DNA of 64,000 nucleotides from positions 24,599,784 through 24,663,783 of the forward strand of contig NW_023602073.1 of assembly GCF_014898055.3 (NCBI RefSeq). The letters run 5' to 3'. Below the pieces are notes generated by a model that was given only the letters and a program-made list of their open reading frames with translations, did no database searches and had not been told where the DNA came from. A program made the translations under genes and the position numbers. The DNA is from Talpa occidentalis (lineage: Eukaryota; Chordata; Mammalia; Eulipotyphla; Talpidae). Below, piece after piece: positions 46,192 through 58,713 of this stretch (within the stretch, counting starts at the first letter, position 1; every line of letters starts with the position of its first letter).

Positions 46192-48999
46192 ATGGCAAAT
46201 ACAGATGCTAACATATCAATATTAACTCTAAATGTAAATGGACTAAACTCTTCAATAAAAAGACACAGAGTTGCAGCCTGGATTAAGAAACAAAACCCAA
46301 CCTTTTGCTGTCTCCAGGAAACACATTTAGCTACAAAAGATAAAAATAGGCTCAAAGTCAAAGGATGGAAAACAATCCTACAAGCAAAATGGGCCAAAAA
46401 AAGAAAGCAGGAACAGCTATACTTATATCAGATAAAACAGACTTCAAACTCAAAAAAATAAAAAGAGACCCCAATGGTCACTACATTATGATTAAGGGGA
46501 CAATACTTCAAGAAGAAATAACACTCATTAACATATACTCACCAAACGAAAGAGCACCAAAATATATCAGACAACTGTTGTCCTCTCTGAAAACAGACAT
46601 CAGAGAAAACACATATGTAGTGGGAGACTTCAACACACCACTATCAACAATGGATAGATCAACAAGACAAAAAATAAGTAAAGAAACTAAAGCTCTAAAT
46701 AAGGACCTAGAGCATTTGGGCTTAACAGACATCTATAGAACACTAAACCCAAAAAAAACGGAGTACACATTTTCTCAAGCGCACACGGATCATTCTCCAG
46801 GATCGATCACATACTGGGGCACAAGACAAACATCAACAGATACACCAAGATTGAAATCATACCAACCATCTTTTCTGACCACGAAGGCATCAAACTAGAA
46901 ATAAATCATAAAAAGAAGGCAAGGAACTATCCTACCTCATGGAGATTAAAAGCCACACTACTGGAAGACCACTGGACTAACGAGGAGATCAAAGAAGAAA
47001 TTAAAAAATTCTTTGAATTGAATGACAAGGAGGACACCAATATCCTAAATGTATGGGATGCAGCAAAAGCAGTAATAAGAGGAAAATATATAGCAATAGA
47101 AGCTCACATCAAAAAACAAGAAAGAACTCAAAGAAACAACCTAATCTCGAAGCTCAAAGATCTAGAAAAGAAAACAACAAAAAACCCCAGAACCAGTAGA
47201 AGAAAAGAAATAATAAAAACCAAAGCAGAAATAAATGAAATTGAAACTAAAAAAACAATCCAAAAGATCAATGAAACCAAGAGCTGGTTCTTTGAAAAAA
47301 TAAATAAAATAGACAAACCCCTAGCCAGGCTCACAAAGGAAAAAAGGGAGAAAGCACAAATACACAGAATCATAAATGAAAGAGGAGAAATCACAACGGA
47401 CACAGCAGAAATCAAAAGAATAATCAGTAACTACTATGAACAGTTATATGGAAACAAGTTCAACAATGTAGAGGAGATGGACAAATTCCTACAACTCTAC
47501 AATCACCCAAAGCTAGATAAAGAAGAAATAGAACACCTAAACAGACCAATTACAAGCAGCGAAATTGAAATGGTAATTAAAAACCTCCCCAAAAACAAAA
47601 GCCCAGGACCTGATGGATTACAAATGAATTCTACCAAACATTCAGAGACGAATTAGTGCCTATCCTTCACAAACTCTTCCAAAAAATTGAGAAGGAAGGG
47701 ACAATACCAAACACGTTCTATGAAGCCAATATTACACTAATACAAAACCGAATAAGGACAACACAAAAAAGGAAAACTATAGGCCAATCTCCCTAATGAA
47801 CACTGATGCAAAAATCCTCAATAAAATTTTAGCTATCAGAATCCAACAATGTATCCATAAGATAATTCACCACGACCAAGTTGGATTCATTCCAGGGGCA
47901 CAAGGGTGGTTTAACATCCGAAAATCAATCAACGTTATCCAACACATCAACAAAAAGAAATATAAAAACCATATGATAATATCAATAGATGCTGAGAAAG
48001 CTTTCGACAAAGTGCAACACCCATTCATGATAAAAGCCCTTGAAATTCTTGGGATACAAGGAACATACCTCAACATCATAAAGGCCATCTATGACAAGCC
48101 AACAGCCAGTATCATTCTCAATGGTGAAAAGCTGAAAGCAATTCCATTAAGATCTGGAACAAGACAAGGATGTCCACTCTCACCACTGCTTTTCAATATA
48201 ATACTGGAAATCCTAGCCAGAGCAATAAGACAAGAGAAAGACATCCAAGGAATCCAAATAGGAAAAGAAGAAGTCAAACTATCACTATTTGCAGATGATA
48301 TGATAATATACATAGAGAACCCCAAAATCTCCACAGAAAAACTAATTCAACTCATCAATCAATTCAGTAAAGTGGCAGGATACAAAATCAACACGCAAAA
48401 GTCAGTAGCCTTCCTATACACAAACAAAAATCTGAAGAAGAAGAATCAAAAAAACCACCCCTTTTATTATCGAAACAAAAAAATCAAATATTGGGGAATA
48501 AATCTAACAAAAGAGGTAAAGGACCTATACAAGAAAACTATAAAACCACTGTTAAAAGAAATAGAGGAAGACACAAAGAAATGAAAAGACATCCCCTGCT
48601 CATGGATTGGAAGAATAAACATTATTAAAATGGCCAATCCTTACCAAAAGCAATATACAGATTCAATGCTATTCCAATCAAAATCTCAATGGCATTCTTC
48701 AGAAGAATAGAACAATTATTGATGAAATTCATATGGAATCACCAAAAAAACCCCGAATAGCCAAAGCTCTACTGAAAAAAAAAGAAGGAAATGGAGGCAT
48801 CACACTCCCAGACTTCAAACTATACTACAAAGCCGATAATCATCAAAACTGCATGGTATTGGAACAAGAAACAGACATACAGACCAATGGAATCGAATAG
48901 AAAATCCAGAATAAACCCACAGATTTATGGTCAACTAATCTTGTGAGCAAAAGGAGCGCAAGACTATGCATTGGAGCAAAGAAAGTTTGTTCCAATAAA
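46192..48999 (+). CDS. L1 ORF2p, first assembled copy (endonuclease and RT), frameshifted
   Basis: The start 46192 reads [19 protein letters not shown], the APE-like endonuclease N-terminus. It lies 76 nt after the ORF1 stop. Endonuclease landmarks include CCLQETHL (metal-binding Glu) and [12 protein letters not shown] follows in frames 47018-47656 (KSPGPDG) and 47796-48584 ([18 protein letters not shown] and FADDMIIY, the catalytic Asp pair). At least four frame changes split it. Several fall in A-runs and are absent from the second copy, which suggests assembly error more than mutation. It ends at the N gap within ORF2. Confidence 0.88.
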
Positions 49000-49099
49000 N
49001 NNNNNNNNNNNNNNNNNNNNNNNNNNNNNNNNNNNNNNNNNNNNNNNNNNNNNNNNNNNNNNNNNNNNNNNNNNNNNNNNNNNNNNNNNNNNNNNNNNN
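49000..49099. other. Assembly gap of 100 N
   Basis: Exactly 100 N, a common placeholder for a gap of unknown size. Both sides are L1 in the same orientation. The sequence on the right repeats the sequence on the left from ORF1 onwards. Confidence 0.99.
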
Positions 49100-52000
49100 G
49101 AAAGGAAAATATAAGAGTTTAGGAATTCCAGAGGAGAGGAGAGAGATGTAGGAACAGAGAAATATTCATGGATATAATTGAAGAGAACTTCCCAAATGAG
49201 AAGAAGGAGCTGAAAATTGATATATACAAGAAGCAAGAAGAACACCAAACTTCCACGACGAAAGGAAAAACACAGCAAGACACATATAGTAAAGCTCCCA
49301 AGAATCCAGGACAAGGAAAAAATAATGAAGCTGACAAGAGGGAAGAAACAGATAACATTCAAAGGAAAACCAATCAGGCTGACATCAGACTTCTCTGAAG
49401 AAACACTACGGGCAAGGAGAGAGTGGAGGGACATAGTCAACAGACTCCAAGAAAACAGATGCCAACCAAGAATACTCTATCCCGCAAAGCTCTCTTTCCT
49501 CCATGAAGAAAGAATATGGACCTTCCCAGACAAAGAGAAACTCCGGAATTTCATTGCGACTAAACCCCCACTCCAAAAAATACTACAAGGAATCCTAAAG
49601 CCAGAACCTCAGAGGGACGAATAACAACGAAAGAAGACCCAAAAAAAAAAAAAAGTTATTAAAAGAATAAATAAATAAAATCAAAGAAAGACAAACATAA
49701 TGGCAAATACAGATGCTAACATATCAATATTAACTCTAAATGTAAAATGGACTAACTCTTCAATAAAAAGACACAGAGTTGCAGCCTGGATTAAGAAACA
49801 AAACCCAACCTTTTGCTGTCTCCAGGAAACACATTTAGCTACAAAAGATAAAAATAGGCTCAAAGTCAAAGGATGGAAAACAATCTACAAGCAAATGGGC
49901 CAAAAAGAAAGCAGGAACAGCTATACTTATATCAGATAAAACAGACTTCAAACTCAAAAAAATAAAAAAGAGGACCCCAATGGTCACTACATTATGATTA
50001 AGGGGACAATACTTCAAGAAGAAATAACACTCATTAACATATACTCACCAAACGAAAGAGCACCAAATATATCAGACAACTGTGTCCTCTGAAAACAGAC
50101 ATCAGAGAAAACACATATGTAGTGGGAGACTTCAACACACCACTATCAACAATGGATAGATCAACAAGACAAAAAATAAGTAAAGAAACTAAAGCTCTAA
50201 ATGAGGACCTAGAGCATTTGGGCTTAACAGACATCTATAGAACACTAAACCCAAAAAAAACGGAGTACACATTTTTCTCAAGCGCACACGGATCATTCTC
50301 CAGGATCGATCACATACTGGGGCACAAGACAAACAACAGATACACCAAGATTGAAATCATACCAACCATCTTTTCTGACACGAAGGCATCAAACTAGAAA
50401 TAAATCATAAAAAGAAGGCAAGGAACTATCCTACCTCATGGAGATTAAAAGCCACACTACTGGAAGACCACTGGACTAACGAGGAGATCAAAGAAGAAAA
50501 TTAAAAAATTCTTTGAATTGAATGACAAGGAGGACACCAATATCCTAAATGTATGGGATGCAGCAAAAGCAGTAATAAGAGGAAAATATATAGCAATAGA
50601 AGCTCACATCAAAAACAAAAAGAACTCAAAGAAACACCTAATCTCGAAGCTCAAAGATCTAGAAAAAGAACAACAAAAAAACCCAGAACCAGTAGAGAAA
50701 AGAAATAATAAAAACCAAGCAGAAATAAATGAAATTGAAACTAAAAAAACAATCCAAAAGATCAATGAACCAAGAGCTGGGTTCTTTGAAAAATAAATAA
50801 AATAGACAAACCCCTAGCCAGGCTCACAAAGGAAAAAAGGGAGAAAGCACAAATACACAGAATCATAAATGAAAGAGGAGAAATCACAACGGACACAGCA
50901 GAAATCAAAGAATAATCAGTAACTACTATGAACAGTTATATGGAAACAAGTTCAACAATGTAGAGGAGATGGACAAATTCCTACAACTCTACAATCACCC
51001 AAAGCTAGATAAAGAAGAAATTAGAACACCTAAACAGACCAATTACAAGCAGCGAAATTGAAATGGTAAATAAAAACCTCCCCAAACAAAAGCCCAGGAC
51101 CTGATGGATTTACAAATGAATTCTACCAAACATTCAGAGACGAATTAGTGCCTATCCTTCACAAACTCTTCCAAAAAATTGAGAAGGAAGGGACAATACC
51201 AAACACGTTCTATGAAGCCAATATTACACTAATACCAAACCGAATAAGGACAACACAAAAAAGGAAAAACTATAGGCCAATCTCCCTAATGAACACTGAT
51301 GCAAAAATCCTCAATAAAATTTTAGCTATCAGAATCCCAACAATGTATCCATAAGTATTCACCACGACCAGTTGGATTCATTCCAGGGCACAAGGGTGGT
51401 TTAACATCCGAAATCAATCAACGTTATCCAACACATCAACAAAAAGAAATATAAAAACCATATGATAATATCAATAGATGCTGAGAAAGCTTTCGACAAA
51501 GTGCAACACCCATTCATGATAAAAGCCCTTGAAATTCTTGGGATACAAGGAACATACCTCAACATCATAAGGCCATCTATGACAAGCCAACAGCCAGTTC
51601 ATTCTCAATGGTGAAAAGCTGAAAGCAAATCCATTAAGATCTGGAACAAGACAAGGATGTTCCACTCTCACCACTGCTTTTCAATATAATACTGGAAATC
51701 CTAGCCAGAGCAATAAGACAAGAGAAAGACATCCAAGGAATCCAAATAGGAAAAGAAGAAGTCAAACTATCACTATTTGCAGATGATATGATAATATACA
51801 TAGAGAACCCCAAAATCTCCACAGAAAAACTAATTCAACTCATCAATCAATTCAGTAAAGTGGCAGGATACAAAATCAACACGCAAAAGTCAGTAGCCTT
51901 CCTATACACAAACAATAAATCTGAAGAAGAAGAAATCAAAAAAACCACCCCTTTTATTATCGAAACAAAAAAAATCAAATATTTGGGAATAAATCTAACA

Positions 52001-53501
52001 AAAGAGGTAAAGGACCTATACAAAGAAAACTATAAAACACTGTTAAAAGAAATAGAAGAAGACACAAAGAAATGGAAAGACATCCCCTGCTCATGGATTG
52101 GAAGAATAAACATTATTAAAATGGCCATCCTACCAAAACAATATACAGATTCAATGCTATTCCAATCAAAATCTCAATGGCATTCTTCAAAGAATAGAAA
52201 CAATTATTGATGAAATTCATATGGAATCACCAAAAACCCCGAATAGCCAAAGCTCTACTGAAAAAAAAGAAGGAAATGGAGGCATCACACTCCCAGACTT
52301 CAAACTATACTACAAAGCCATAATCATCAAAACTGCATGTATTGGAACAAGAACAGACATACAGACCAATGGAATCGAATAGAAAATCCAGAAATAAAAC
52401 CCACAGATTTATGGTCAACTAATCTTTGACAAAGGAGCGAAGACTATGCATTGGAGCAAAGAAAGTTTGTTCAATAAATGGTGCTGGGAAAACTGGGTCG
52501 CTACATGCAAAAGAATGAAGCTTGACCACTACCTCACACCATACACAAAAATCAACTCAAAATGGATTAAAGAACTAGACATAAGACCTGAAACCATAAA
52601 ATACATAGAAGGAAATATAGGCGAACACTACGGGATTTGCACATCAAAGACATCTTTACAGACACATCACCCAAAGCAGTGATAGTGAAGAGAAAGATAA
52701 ACAGCTGGGACTACATCAAATTAAAGAGCTTCTGCACAGCAAAAGAGACAATAACAAAAACAAAGAGAAACCCCACCAACTGGGAGAACATTTTTGCACC
52801 CAACACTAATGATAAAGGACTGATCACAAAAATCTGCAAAGAGCTGATGAGACTCAGCAACAACAAAGAAAATAATCCAGTCAAAAAATGGGCAGAAGAG
52901 CTAAAAAGAAACTTCTCTGAAGAGGAAATGCAAATGGCCAACAGACATATGAAAAAATGTTCAACATCACTTGTAATGAGGGAAATGCAAATCAAAACTA
53001 CCATGAGATACCATCTCACACCAGTGAGAATGGCACATATTAAAAAAACTAGCAACAACAAATGTTGGCGAGGATGTGGAGAAAAAGGAACTCTTGTGCA
53101 CTGTTGGTGGGAGTGCAAACTGGTCCAACCACTATGGAGAGCTGTGTGGAGATTTCTGGACCTACTAAACATAGAGCTTCCATATGATCCAGCAATTCCA
53201 CTCCTAGGTATTTACCCAAAGGACACAGAAACATCAATTCCAAAGAGCACCTGCACTCCTATGTTTATAGCAGCACTGTTTACAATAGCTAAGCTTTGAA
53301 ACAACCCAAATGCCCAAAATAGATGACTGGATCAAGAAGATGTGGTACATATATACCATGGAATATTACTCAGCATTCAAAAAAGATAAACACATGCAAT
53401 TTGCAGCAACATGGATGGCACTGGAAGGGATCATGCTCAGCGAAATAAGCCAAAAAGAAAAAGAAAAATACCGGATGGTCTCACTCATAGCAGGAATCTA
53501 G
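49100..53501 (+). CDS. L1 ORF1 end and ORF2p, second assembled copy, frameshifted
   Basis: Starts inside ORF1 (equivalent of 45590), restarts ORF2 at 49700 and continues past the point where the first copy stops (52478) to the ORF2 stop at 53501. The RT core is in frame 51788-52210 (after FADD at about 51775-51785). The C-terminal region is in 52446-52682, 52637-53299 ([18 protein letters not shown]) and 53310-53501. It is about 31 bp shorter than copy one over the shared 3.4 kb, mainly through missing single bases, typical of unpolished long reads. Confidence 0.88.
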
Positions 53502-53690
53502 AAAACTTAAATAAGGGACCAGGAAAATGAATATAAGAAAGTGAAAATCAAAATCAACAAAAAACTATGAACCAGAGACACTTTTTGGGGGTTGGGGGGC
53601 GGGAGGGGAAGGATTGGGGTCAGAATGGGGCGTTTGCAATTGTATGGGGGAATATAAAAATAAAATTTAATATTTAAAAAAAAAAAAAAA
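53502..53690 (+). mobile_element. L1 3' UTR with G-rich tract and A-tail
   Basis: Short 3' UTR with a G-rich run at 53585-53630 (four or more G-runs, G-quadruplex capable), AATATAAAAATAAAATTTAA and about 18 A. Confidence 0.9.
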
Positions 53691-53706
53691 AAGAAGGAAG
53701 TAAAGG

Positions 53707-54453
53707 ACCTGAACACTGAAAATTGTAAAACTCTATTAAAGGAAATAAAAGACTCAACGAAATAGAAAGATGTCCTGTGCTCTAGGTGGGAAGAATTAAC
53801 ATCATAAATGGCCTTATTGTCCAGAGCAATTTACAAATTTAGTGCAATGCCTATCCAAATAGTAAAGACTTTTTCATAAGGAAATAGAATAATCACCACC
53901 TTTATTTTTATTTATTTATTTTTAAAGATTTATTTACTTATGCATACGAGAACTGGGGTACAGTTCAGAGGGGTGTATGTGGGGGGGGTGAGATGATTCA
54001 TCAGAGACAGAGTGGGGAGCAGAAGAGATGGACTGATTGAAATACACTGCTGGGGGGAGCAGCAGGCGAGACAGGAGAGGTCTGCGGCGCCATGTGGGTC
54101 AGCTTCCTGGCCGGGGATCAAACTCGTGCTGCAGTAGCTGAGGACAGCTTCATAGTGCTGTGACTTAACCTCTCACACCACCAGGGAGGCCCACAATCAC
54201 CACATTTATATGAACTTACAGAAGGTCCCAAATAGCTAAAAATATCTATCGGAAAAGAAGAAAATGTAAACATCGCACTTCCTGACTTCAAAATATATTA
54301 AACGCTGACAGTAATCAAAATAGTATTGGGCTGGAACAAAAACAGAAGTCATATAATACGACGAGTTCATAAATACAGAGTTCATCTTTAACAAAGGAGC
54401 TAAAATCATAAAATGGAGACAAGACAGTCTCTTTAATAAATGGTGCTGGGATA
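53707..54453 (+). mobile_element. Older L1 ORF2 fragment, target of the young L1
   Basis: Diverged plus-strand ORF2 (GTAAAGGACCTGAACACTGA, matching the GTAAAGGACCTATACAA part of young L1). Interrupted by a SINE (53905-54192), ending TAATAAATGGTGCTGGGAT. Confidence 0.8.
53905..54192 (-). repeat. tRNA-derived SINE
   Basis: Flanked by AATCACCACCTTTAT and AATCACCACATTTAT. Confidence 0.93.
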
Positions 54454-54570
54454 GGGCCTCCCTCAGCGCTATAACTGCTACCAAAGGCCAGAGAGCTGAC
54501 CCACATGTGGTACAGCAGAACCCTCCTGTCTTACCGACTGCTCTGCTTAGCAGTGTATTTCAGTAGTTTG
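54454..54570 (+). repeat. SINE fragment
   Basis: Head GGGCCTCCCTCAGCGC to body GCAGTGTATTTCAGTAG. The tail is absent and it abuts ERV sequence. Confidence 0.75.
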
Positions 54571-54895
54571 TGCTGATGTACCTTCCTGAAGAGCCTTGGC
54601 CTCCACGGTGTTCTGGAGCGTCACCACTGCATATCCCGCACATCAACGGCCTTGGTCCATGAAGCTGCTGCCATCTGTAAATAGTTCCCACTCTGGATCT
54701 GGCAGAGGCTGGTCAGTCAGATCTGGTCGGCTGGCATACACTGTGTCTATGGTTTCTGAACAGTTGTGGATTAAAGTGTCATTCTCAGGTCCGTCTGCAT
54801 TGCTTGGAAGCAGTGTGGCGGGATTCAGGGAATTAGAAACCTGCAGTTTCACATTAGGATTATCCCACAGAGCTGCTTGATATTTTCCCATTCAC
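54571..54895 (-). pseudogene. ERV RNase H fragment
   Basis: Frame 54643-54891 ends with the RNase H start motif (ELFTDGSSF, with the first catalytic Asp). A shifted frame continues to about 54571 (residues resembling the GYAVVT strand). Incomplete: the other catalytic residues are missing because the provirus is truncated here. Confidence 0.75.
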
Positions 54896-55041
54896 CCAGT
54901 GGTCAACCAAAGTCTACCCTTCTGCTCCAGCAATGTCAAGACCTGATGTGGCACACAAACAGTAATGGGCTGACCCAATGTAAACTTCTCTGTCTCGTGT
55001 AGGAGGTCACAAGTGGCAGCTACAGCACACAAACGTGGAGG

Positions 55042-56511
55042 TCATCCCTTAGTGGTGTGGTCCAATTGTTTGGACAGATACGCAACAGGCTGGATTTTTG
55101 GCCCCAACAATTGGATTAGCACTCCTAGACCATCCCCCTGTCTCTCATGTACATAAAATCTGAATGGCTTCTTAAGATCTGGAAGCCCTAATGCTGGTGC
55201 TGAGATCAACTTTCCTGTTATTTCATCAAAGGCCTTTTGACATTCCGGGGTCCAAGACAAAGGTTCAGAGTCCAGGCCTTTGAAAGCATCATATAAGGGT
55301 TTTGCTATTAATCCAAAGTTAGGAATCCAAATCCTGCAAAACCCAGCCATACCCAAAAATCTGTGCAACTGTCGCCGGTTGCTGGGGATTTTAAGGGCTG
55401 AAATTACCTGTTTCCTTTCTGTCATCAGGCGCCGTCTGCCTTTCTTGATTTCAAACCCCAAATACGTCACTGTTTGTTTACATATCTGTGCCTTTTGAGG
55501 TAACACCTTACAGCTACATTCTGCCAGGTGGTTCAGTACCACTACAGTATTTTCCAGACAAGATTTGTAGTCTGGATTTGCAATCAATAAATCATCTACG
55601 TATTGCAACAAGATGCCTTGGTTTAATTGAACCTTCCTGAGATCCCTGGCCAGTATTTCCCCAAAAATAGTTGGGGAGTTCTTAAACCCCTGTGGAAGCA
55701 CAGTCCAGCAATACTGGAGAGTGCTCTTGGACTTAGGGTCTTGCCATTCAAAGGCAAAAAGCAGTTGATCCTGGACATCTATTGGGATACAGAAAAAGGC
55801 ATCCTTAAGGTCTAATACTGAAAACCACCCGAAGTCACCAGGTATGACAATTAATAAGTTGTAGGAATTAGGCATGGTGGGATGTAAATCCTGAACAATG
55901 TCATTAATGGTCCTTAAATCTTGGACAAAACGGTACTCGCCTGTATGGGGTTTCTTCACTGGAAGAATCAGAGTGTTGTACAGTGAGCAGCAGGGCCAAA
56001 TGAGTCCAGATTGAAGGAATCTTTTCAATACTGCCTCAATTCCCCTCAAGGCCTCCTCCTTTAAGGGGTATTGCTTCCTCCTCAAGGTTCTGCTCCCCTC
56101 TATCACTTCTGTCTTTACAGGCTCTGCATTTTTCGCACATCCTGGGGTACCATCAGCCCATACCCATTTACTTACTCTCTCAACAATTTCTGGAGGTAAA
56201 AGTTCACCTTTCAGCGGAACATCTTGAGTAAGTAACATCTGGAACCGCAGAGCATGCTCTGAGGGTAACTGTAGGTGAAACCTCTGATGTTTTGGTGAGA
56301 ATATAATTCGTGCGTTGAGCTTACTTAAAAGGTCACAACCAAGTAGAGGGATTGGACACTCTTCCAAGTATAGGAAGCTATGCTGGAGCTGTATGGTGCC
56401 CAGCCAGCACTCCAAAGCTTGTAAGAAGGCTTTCTGTTGTGGCCTTCCCATAATCCCGGTGACTGCTACAGTCTCTTTGCTCATTTTAGTTAATTTTGTT
56501 TTTTTTTTCAC
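55042..56511 (-). pseudogene. ERV protease C-terminus and reverse transcriptase
   Basis: Longest open frame in the window, 489 codons. The first about 75 codons are the protease C-terminal half (LLGCDLLSKLNA resembles the gammaretroviral flap-to-C-terminus motif). RT follows with YPLKEEALRGI, LPVKKP, RFVQDLR, SVLDLKDAFFCIP (first catalytic Asp), LPQGFKNSPTIF, and YVDDLL at about 55590-55602 (catalytic Asp pair). Next are thumb/connection motifs (YLGFEI, HRFLGMAGFCR) and the start of the RNase H lead-in. Catalytic residues are present, but it lacks an intact protease upstream (L1 insertion) and a complete RNase H downstream, so it is defective. Its visible Met is not an authentic start. Confidence 0.92.
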
Positions 56512-57085
56512 TTTTTTTATAATTTAAATTTTATTTTTATATTCCCCTAACAATTACAACCCCCTTATTTTGACCCCAAGCCCTCATTTCTCCGCCCCCC
56601 ACCCCCCACAGAGTGTCTCTGGTTCATAGTTGTTTGCTGATTTTGATATATTCTTTCTTATAGTTATTCTTTTTCCTGGTCCCTTATTTAAGTTTTATAG
56701 ATTCCTGCTATGAGTGAGACCATCCGGTATTTTTCTTTTTCTTTCTGACTTATTTAGCTGAGCATGATCCCTTCCAGCTCCATCCATGTTGCTGCAAATT
56801 GCATGTGTTTATCATTTTTGAAAGCTGAGTAATATTCCATGGTGTATATGTACTACATCTTCTTGATCCAGTCATCTATTTTTGGGCATTTGGGTTGTTT
56901 CCAAAGCTTAGCTATTGTAAATAGTGCTGATATAAACATAGGTGTGCAGGTGCTCTTTGGAATTGATGTTTCTGTGTACTTTGGGTAAATACATAGGAGT
57001 GGAATTGCTGGATCATATGGAATCTCTATGTTTAGTAGGTCAAGAAATCTCCACACAGCTCTCCATAGTGGTTGGACCAGTTTTC
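56505..57085 (-). mobile_element. L1 3' insertion in ERV protease
   Basis: About 580 bp of L1 3' end (UTR plus ORF2 C-terminus; frame 56853-57056). The flank CTCATTTTAGTTAATTTTG occurs on both sides (about 56482-56500 and 57088-57106), a target-site duplication. Confidence 0.93.
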
Positions 57086-57087
57086 AC

Positions 57088-57241
57088 TCATTTTAGTTAA
57101 TTTTGAATTCAAAATTGAGTATGTCGCTCCAGTGTCCACCAAGAAATCAATCAGACGATCCCCCACAGTGAGTGTTACCCGGGGCTCTGAGGGGATTATA
57201 CTAATGGGCTTCTTTAGATATAGTGGAGCCCCTGGGCACCC
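57088..57241 (-). pseudogene. ERV protease N-terminal half
   Basis: The minus strand encodes the aspartic protease active-site motif LVDTGAT (Asp-Thr-Gly codons at 57128-57136), preceded by a LTVGDRLIDF-like strand. The L1 insertion separates it from the second half at 56482 and below. Confidence 0.8.
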
Positions 57242-57829
57242 CTATTCTGCATCTGAACCTTCTCCATGAACTATCATTTGTCTCCTTTCCTCTGCACTTG
57301 GCACCAGATTCCTTCTACTCTGTCTATATTTCCTCCTATCTTCACCTGAGGCTCTACCCTGTGCTGTCATTTGTCTCCTTTCCTCTGTACTGGGCTCTTG
57401 ATTCCTTCTCTGTCTGTGTTCCCTATCATCATCTGAGCCTCTACTCTGTGCTAACATTTGTCTTCTTTCCTCTCTCCTTGGTTCCTGGTTCTGTGTACTC
57501 CTTCTATATTCCCTCCTGTAACCCCTGTGTGAATCATCATATCGTGGTGTTCTCAGTCTTCTATCCTGCCTTCTGTAATTATTGTGTCTACCGCTTCCCT
57601 GTAATCTGGGACAACTGTACTTCCAATGTTCCTCTTGCCTACAGAAAGCACACTGATTTCTTCCTAGGGGTTCACGTCTCTGTCCACTACTGTTTCCCTG
57701 AACCCCTTTTATGTGGTCTCTTTGCACGAAAACAGTCACAGGTTTTGGTCTCCTGTCCTCTCTATTATTATAAACCCTAAATGCTAAGTCCACTGCCTGG
57801 GACAGACTCATCTCTGTGACGCCATCCAC
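57242..57829 (-). pseudogene. ERV gag, capsid end and nucleocapsid
   Basis: A 195-codon frame. It starts in a capsid-end segment (AVDLAFRVYNNRE, typical of gamma gag), then one zinc knuckle CAFCRQEEHWKYSC (CX2CX4HX4C) at about 57610-57655. After this comes a very basic tail with at least three diverged repeats of about 30 residues around EERRQM. A single zinc knuckle is the gammaretroviral arrangement. The long Arg/Glu repeat tail is unusual for nucleocapsid. Confidence 0.85.
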
Positions 57830-58054
57830 CTTAGCTTTATGTCCAGGGCTCTATGAGTAATGAACACCATAGTGATCAGACGAGCATTTTCTGGGGCATC
57901 TGCGTTTATATCCGTGTGGTTAGTGTACATTTGAAATAATTCTCTCAAGGAACTCTGACGAATCCTTGTTAGCTCCTTGTTCGAGTTCTAATACTTTGTT
58001 AAAATTTTTTTGTTTGGGGATTCCCTGCTGCAGTCCTACCAATAAACATTTTTT

Positions 58055-58300
58055 TTTTTTTTATACAAGCACTGGGTACAGTCAGAAGTGCAGGAGGGTG
58101 AGAGAATTCACCAGAGCCAGAGCGAAGAGTAGAACAGGCAGCATGACGAAATACACTGCTGAGGGGAGCAGCAGGCGGCAGGAGAGGTCTGCGCGCCATG
58201 TGGGACCCTCACCTGGCAGCAAGGGATCGAACTGGTGCTGCAGAGGCTGCAGGCAGCTTCACAACCCAGTGCTCAACCACTGCGCCACCAGGGAGGCCCC
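58055..58300 (-). repeat. tRNA-derived SINE inside ERV gag
   Basis: Flanked by CAATAAACATTTTT and CAACAAACATTTTT. It splits the capsid region. Confidence 0.94.
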
Positions 58301-58713
58301 CAACAAACATTTTTTATACAGATCCAACATTGCCACTCCTCCATTGTTGGGGTCCCATCCAGGATCTACCTCTGGGACAACAACCTACCTCTGGCTCCGG
58401 GGATTGTCTATCCTGTTGGTGGAGACAGTCAGCCTCCTCCCTGGCTTTTCTGAATACCATTCTCTGCTCATCCAGAGTTAGTAAAATATGCAGCATGGAC
58501 TGTATATCTGCCCAGTTTGGGCAGTGGGAGACAAAGATAGAGGCAAACAAGTTTGCCATCCCCTTAGGAGCCTGCCGGTATGAGGAGACAGAGCTCCTCC
58601 AATATGGGAGGTCTGTAGTACTAAAAGGATGTTGCGACCAAAAGTACCCAGCAGGTCACCCATGTTCATTCAAGCCACCCATTGGCATCTGGCAAAGAGG
58701 AAACAGTCCTGCC
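58301..58713 (-). pseudogene. ERV gag capsid region
   Basis: Frame 58314-58559 contains CPNWADIQSMLHILLTLDEQ, which resembles the gamma capsid segment (PxWxDxQxLLxxLLTxEER). The frame differs from the N-terminal ORF and from the nucleocapsid frame, so gag is frameshifted at least once. Capsid continues beyond the SINE at 57830-58054. Confidence 0.75.

Larger units (their letters stand above)
43867..53690 (+). mobile_element. Full-length young L1, misassembled
   Basis: One L1 insertion bounded by AAGAAGGAAGTAAAGG at 43851-43866 and 53691-53706 (16-bp target-site duplication). It has a 5' UTR, ORF1, ORF2, a G-rich 3' UTR and an A-tail. The interval is 9.8 kb because 45590-48999 and 49100-52478 are the same L1 segment twice, separated by exactly 100 N. 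Removing one copy gives about 6.35 kb, normal for L1, and an ORF2 span of about 3831 nt, almost exactly the usual ORF2p size. Frames are broken by single-base indels, many in homopolymers and differing between the two copies. It inserted into an older L1. Confidence 0.95.

Noticed and set aside
43867..53690. Two tandem L1 insertions or an unequal-crossover L1 duplication
   Set aside because: Only one pair of target-site duplications, no A-tail between copies, a 100-N gap at the join and error-like indels all favour misassembly.
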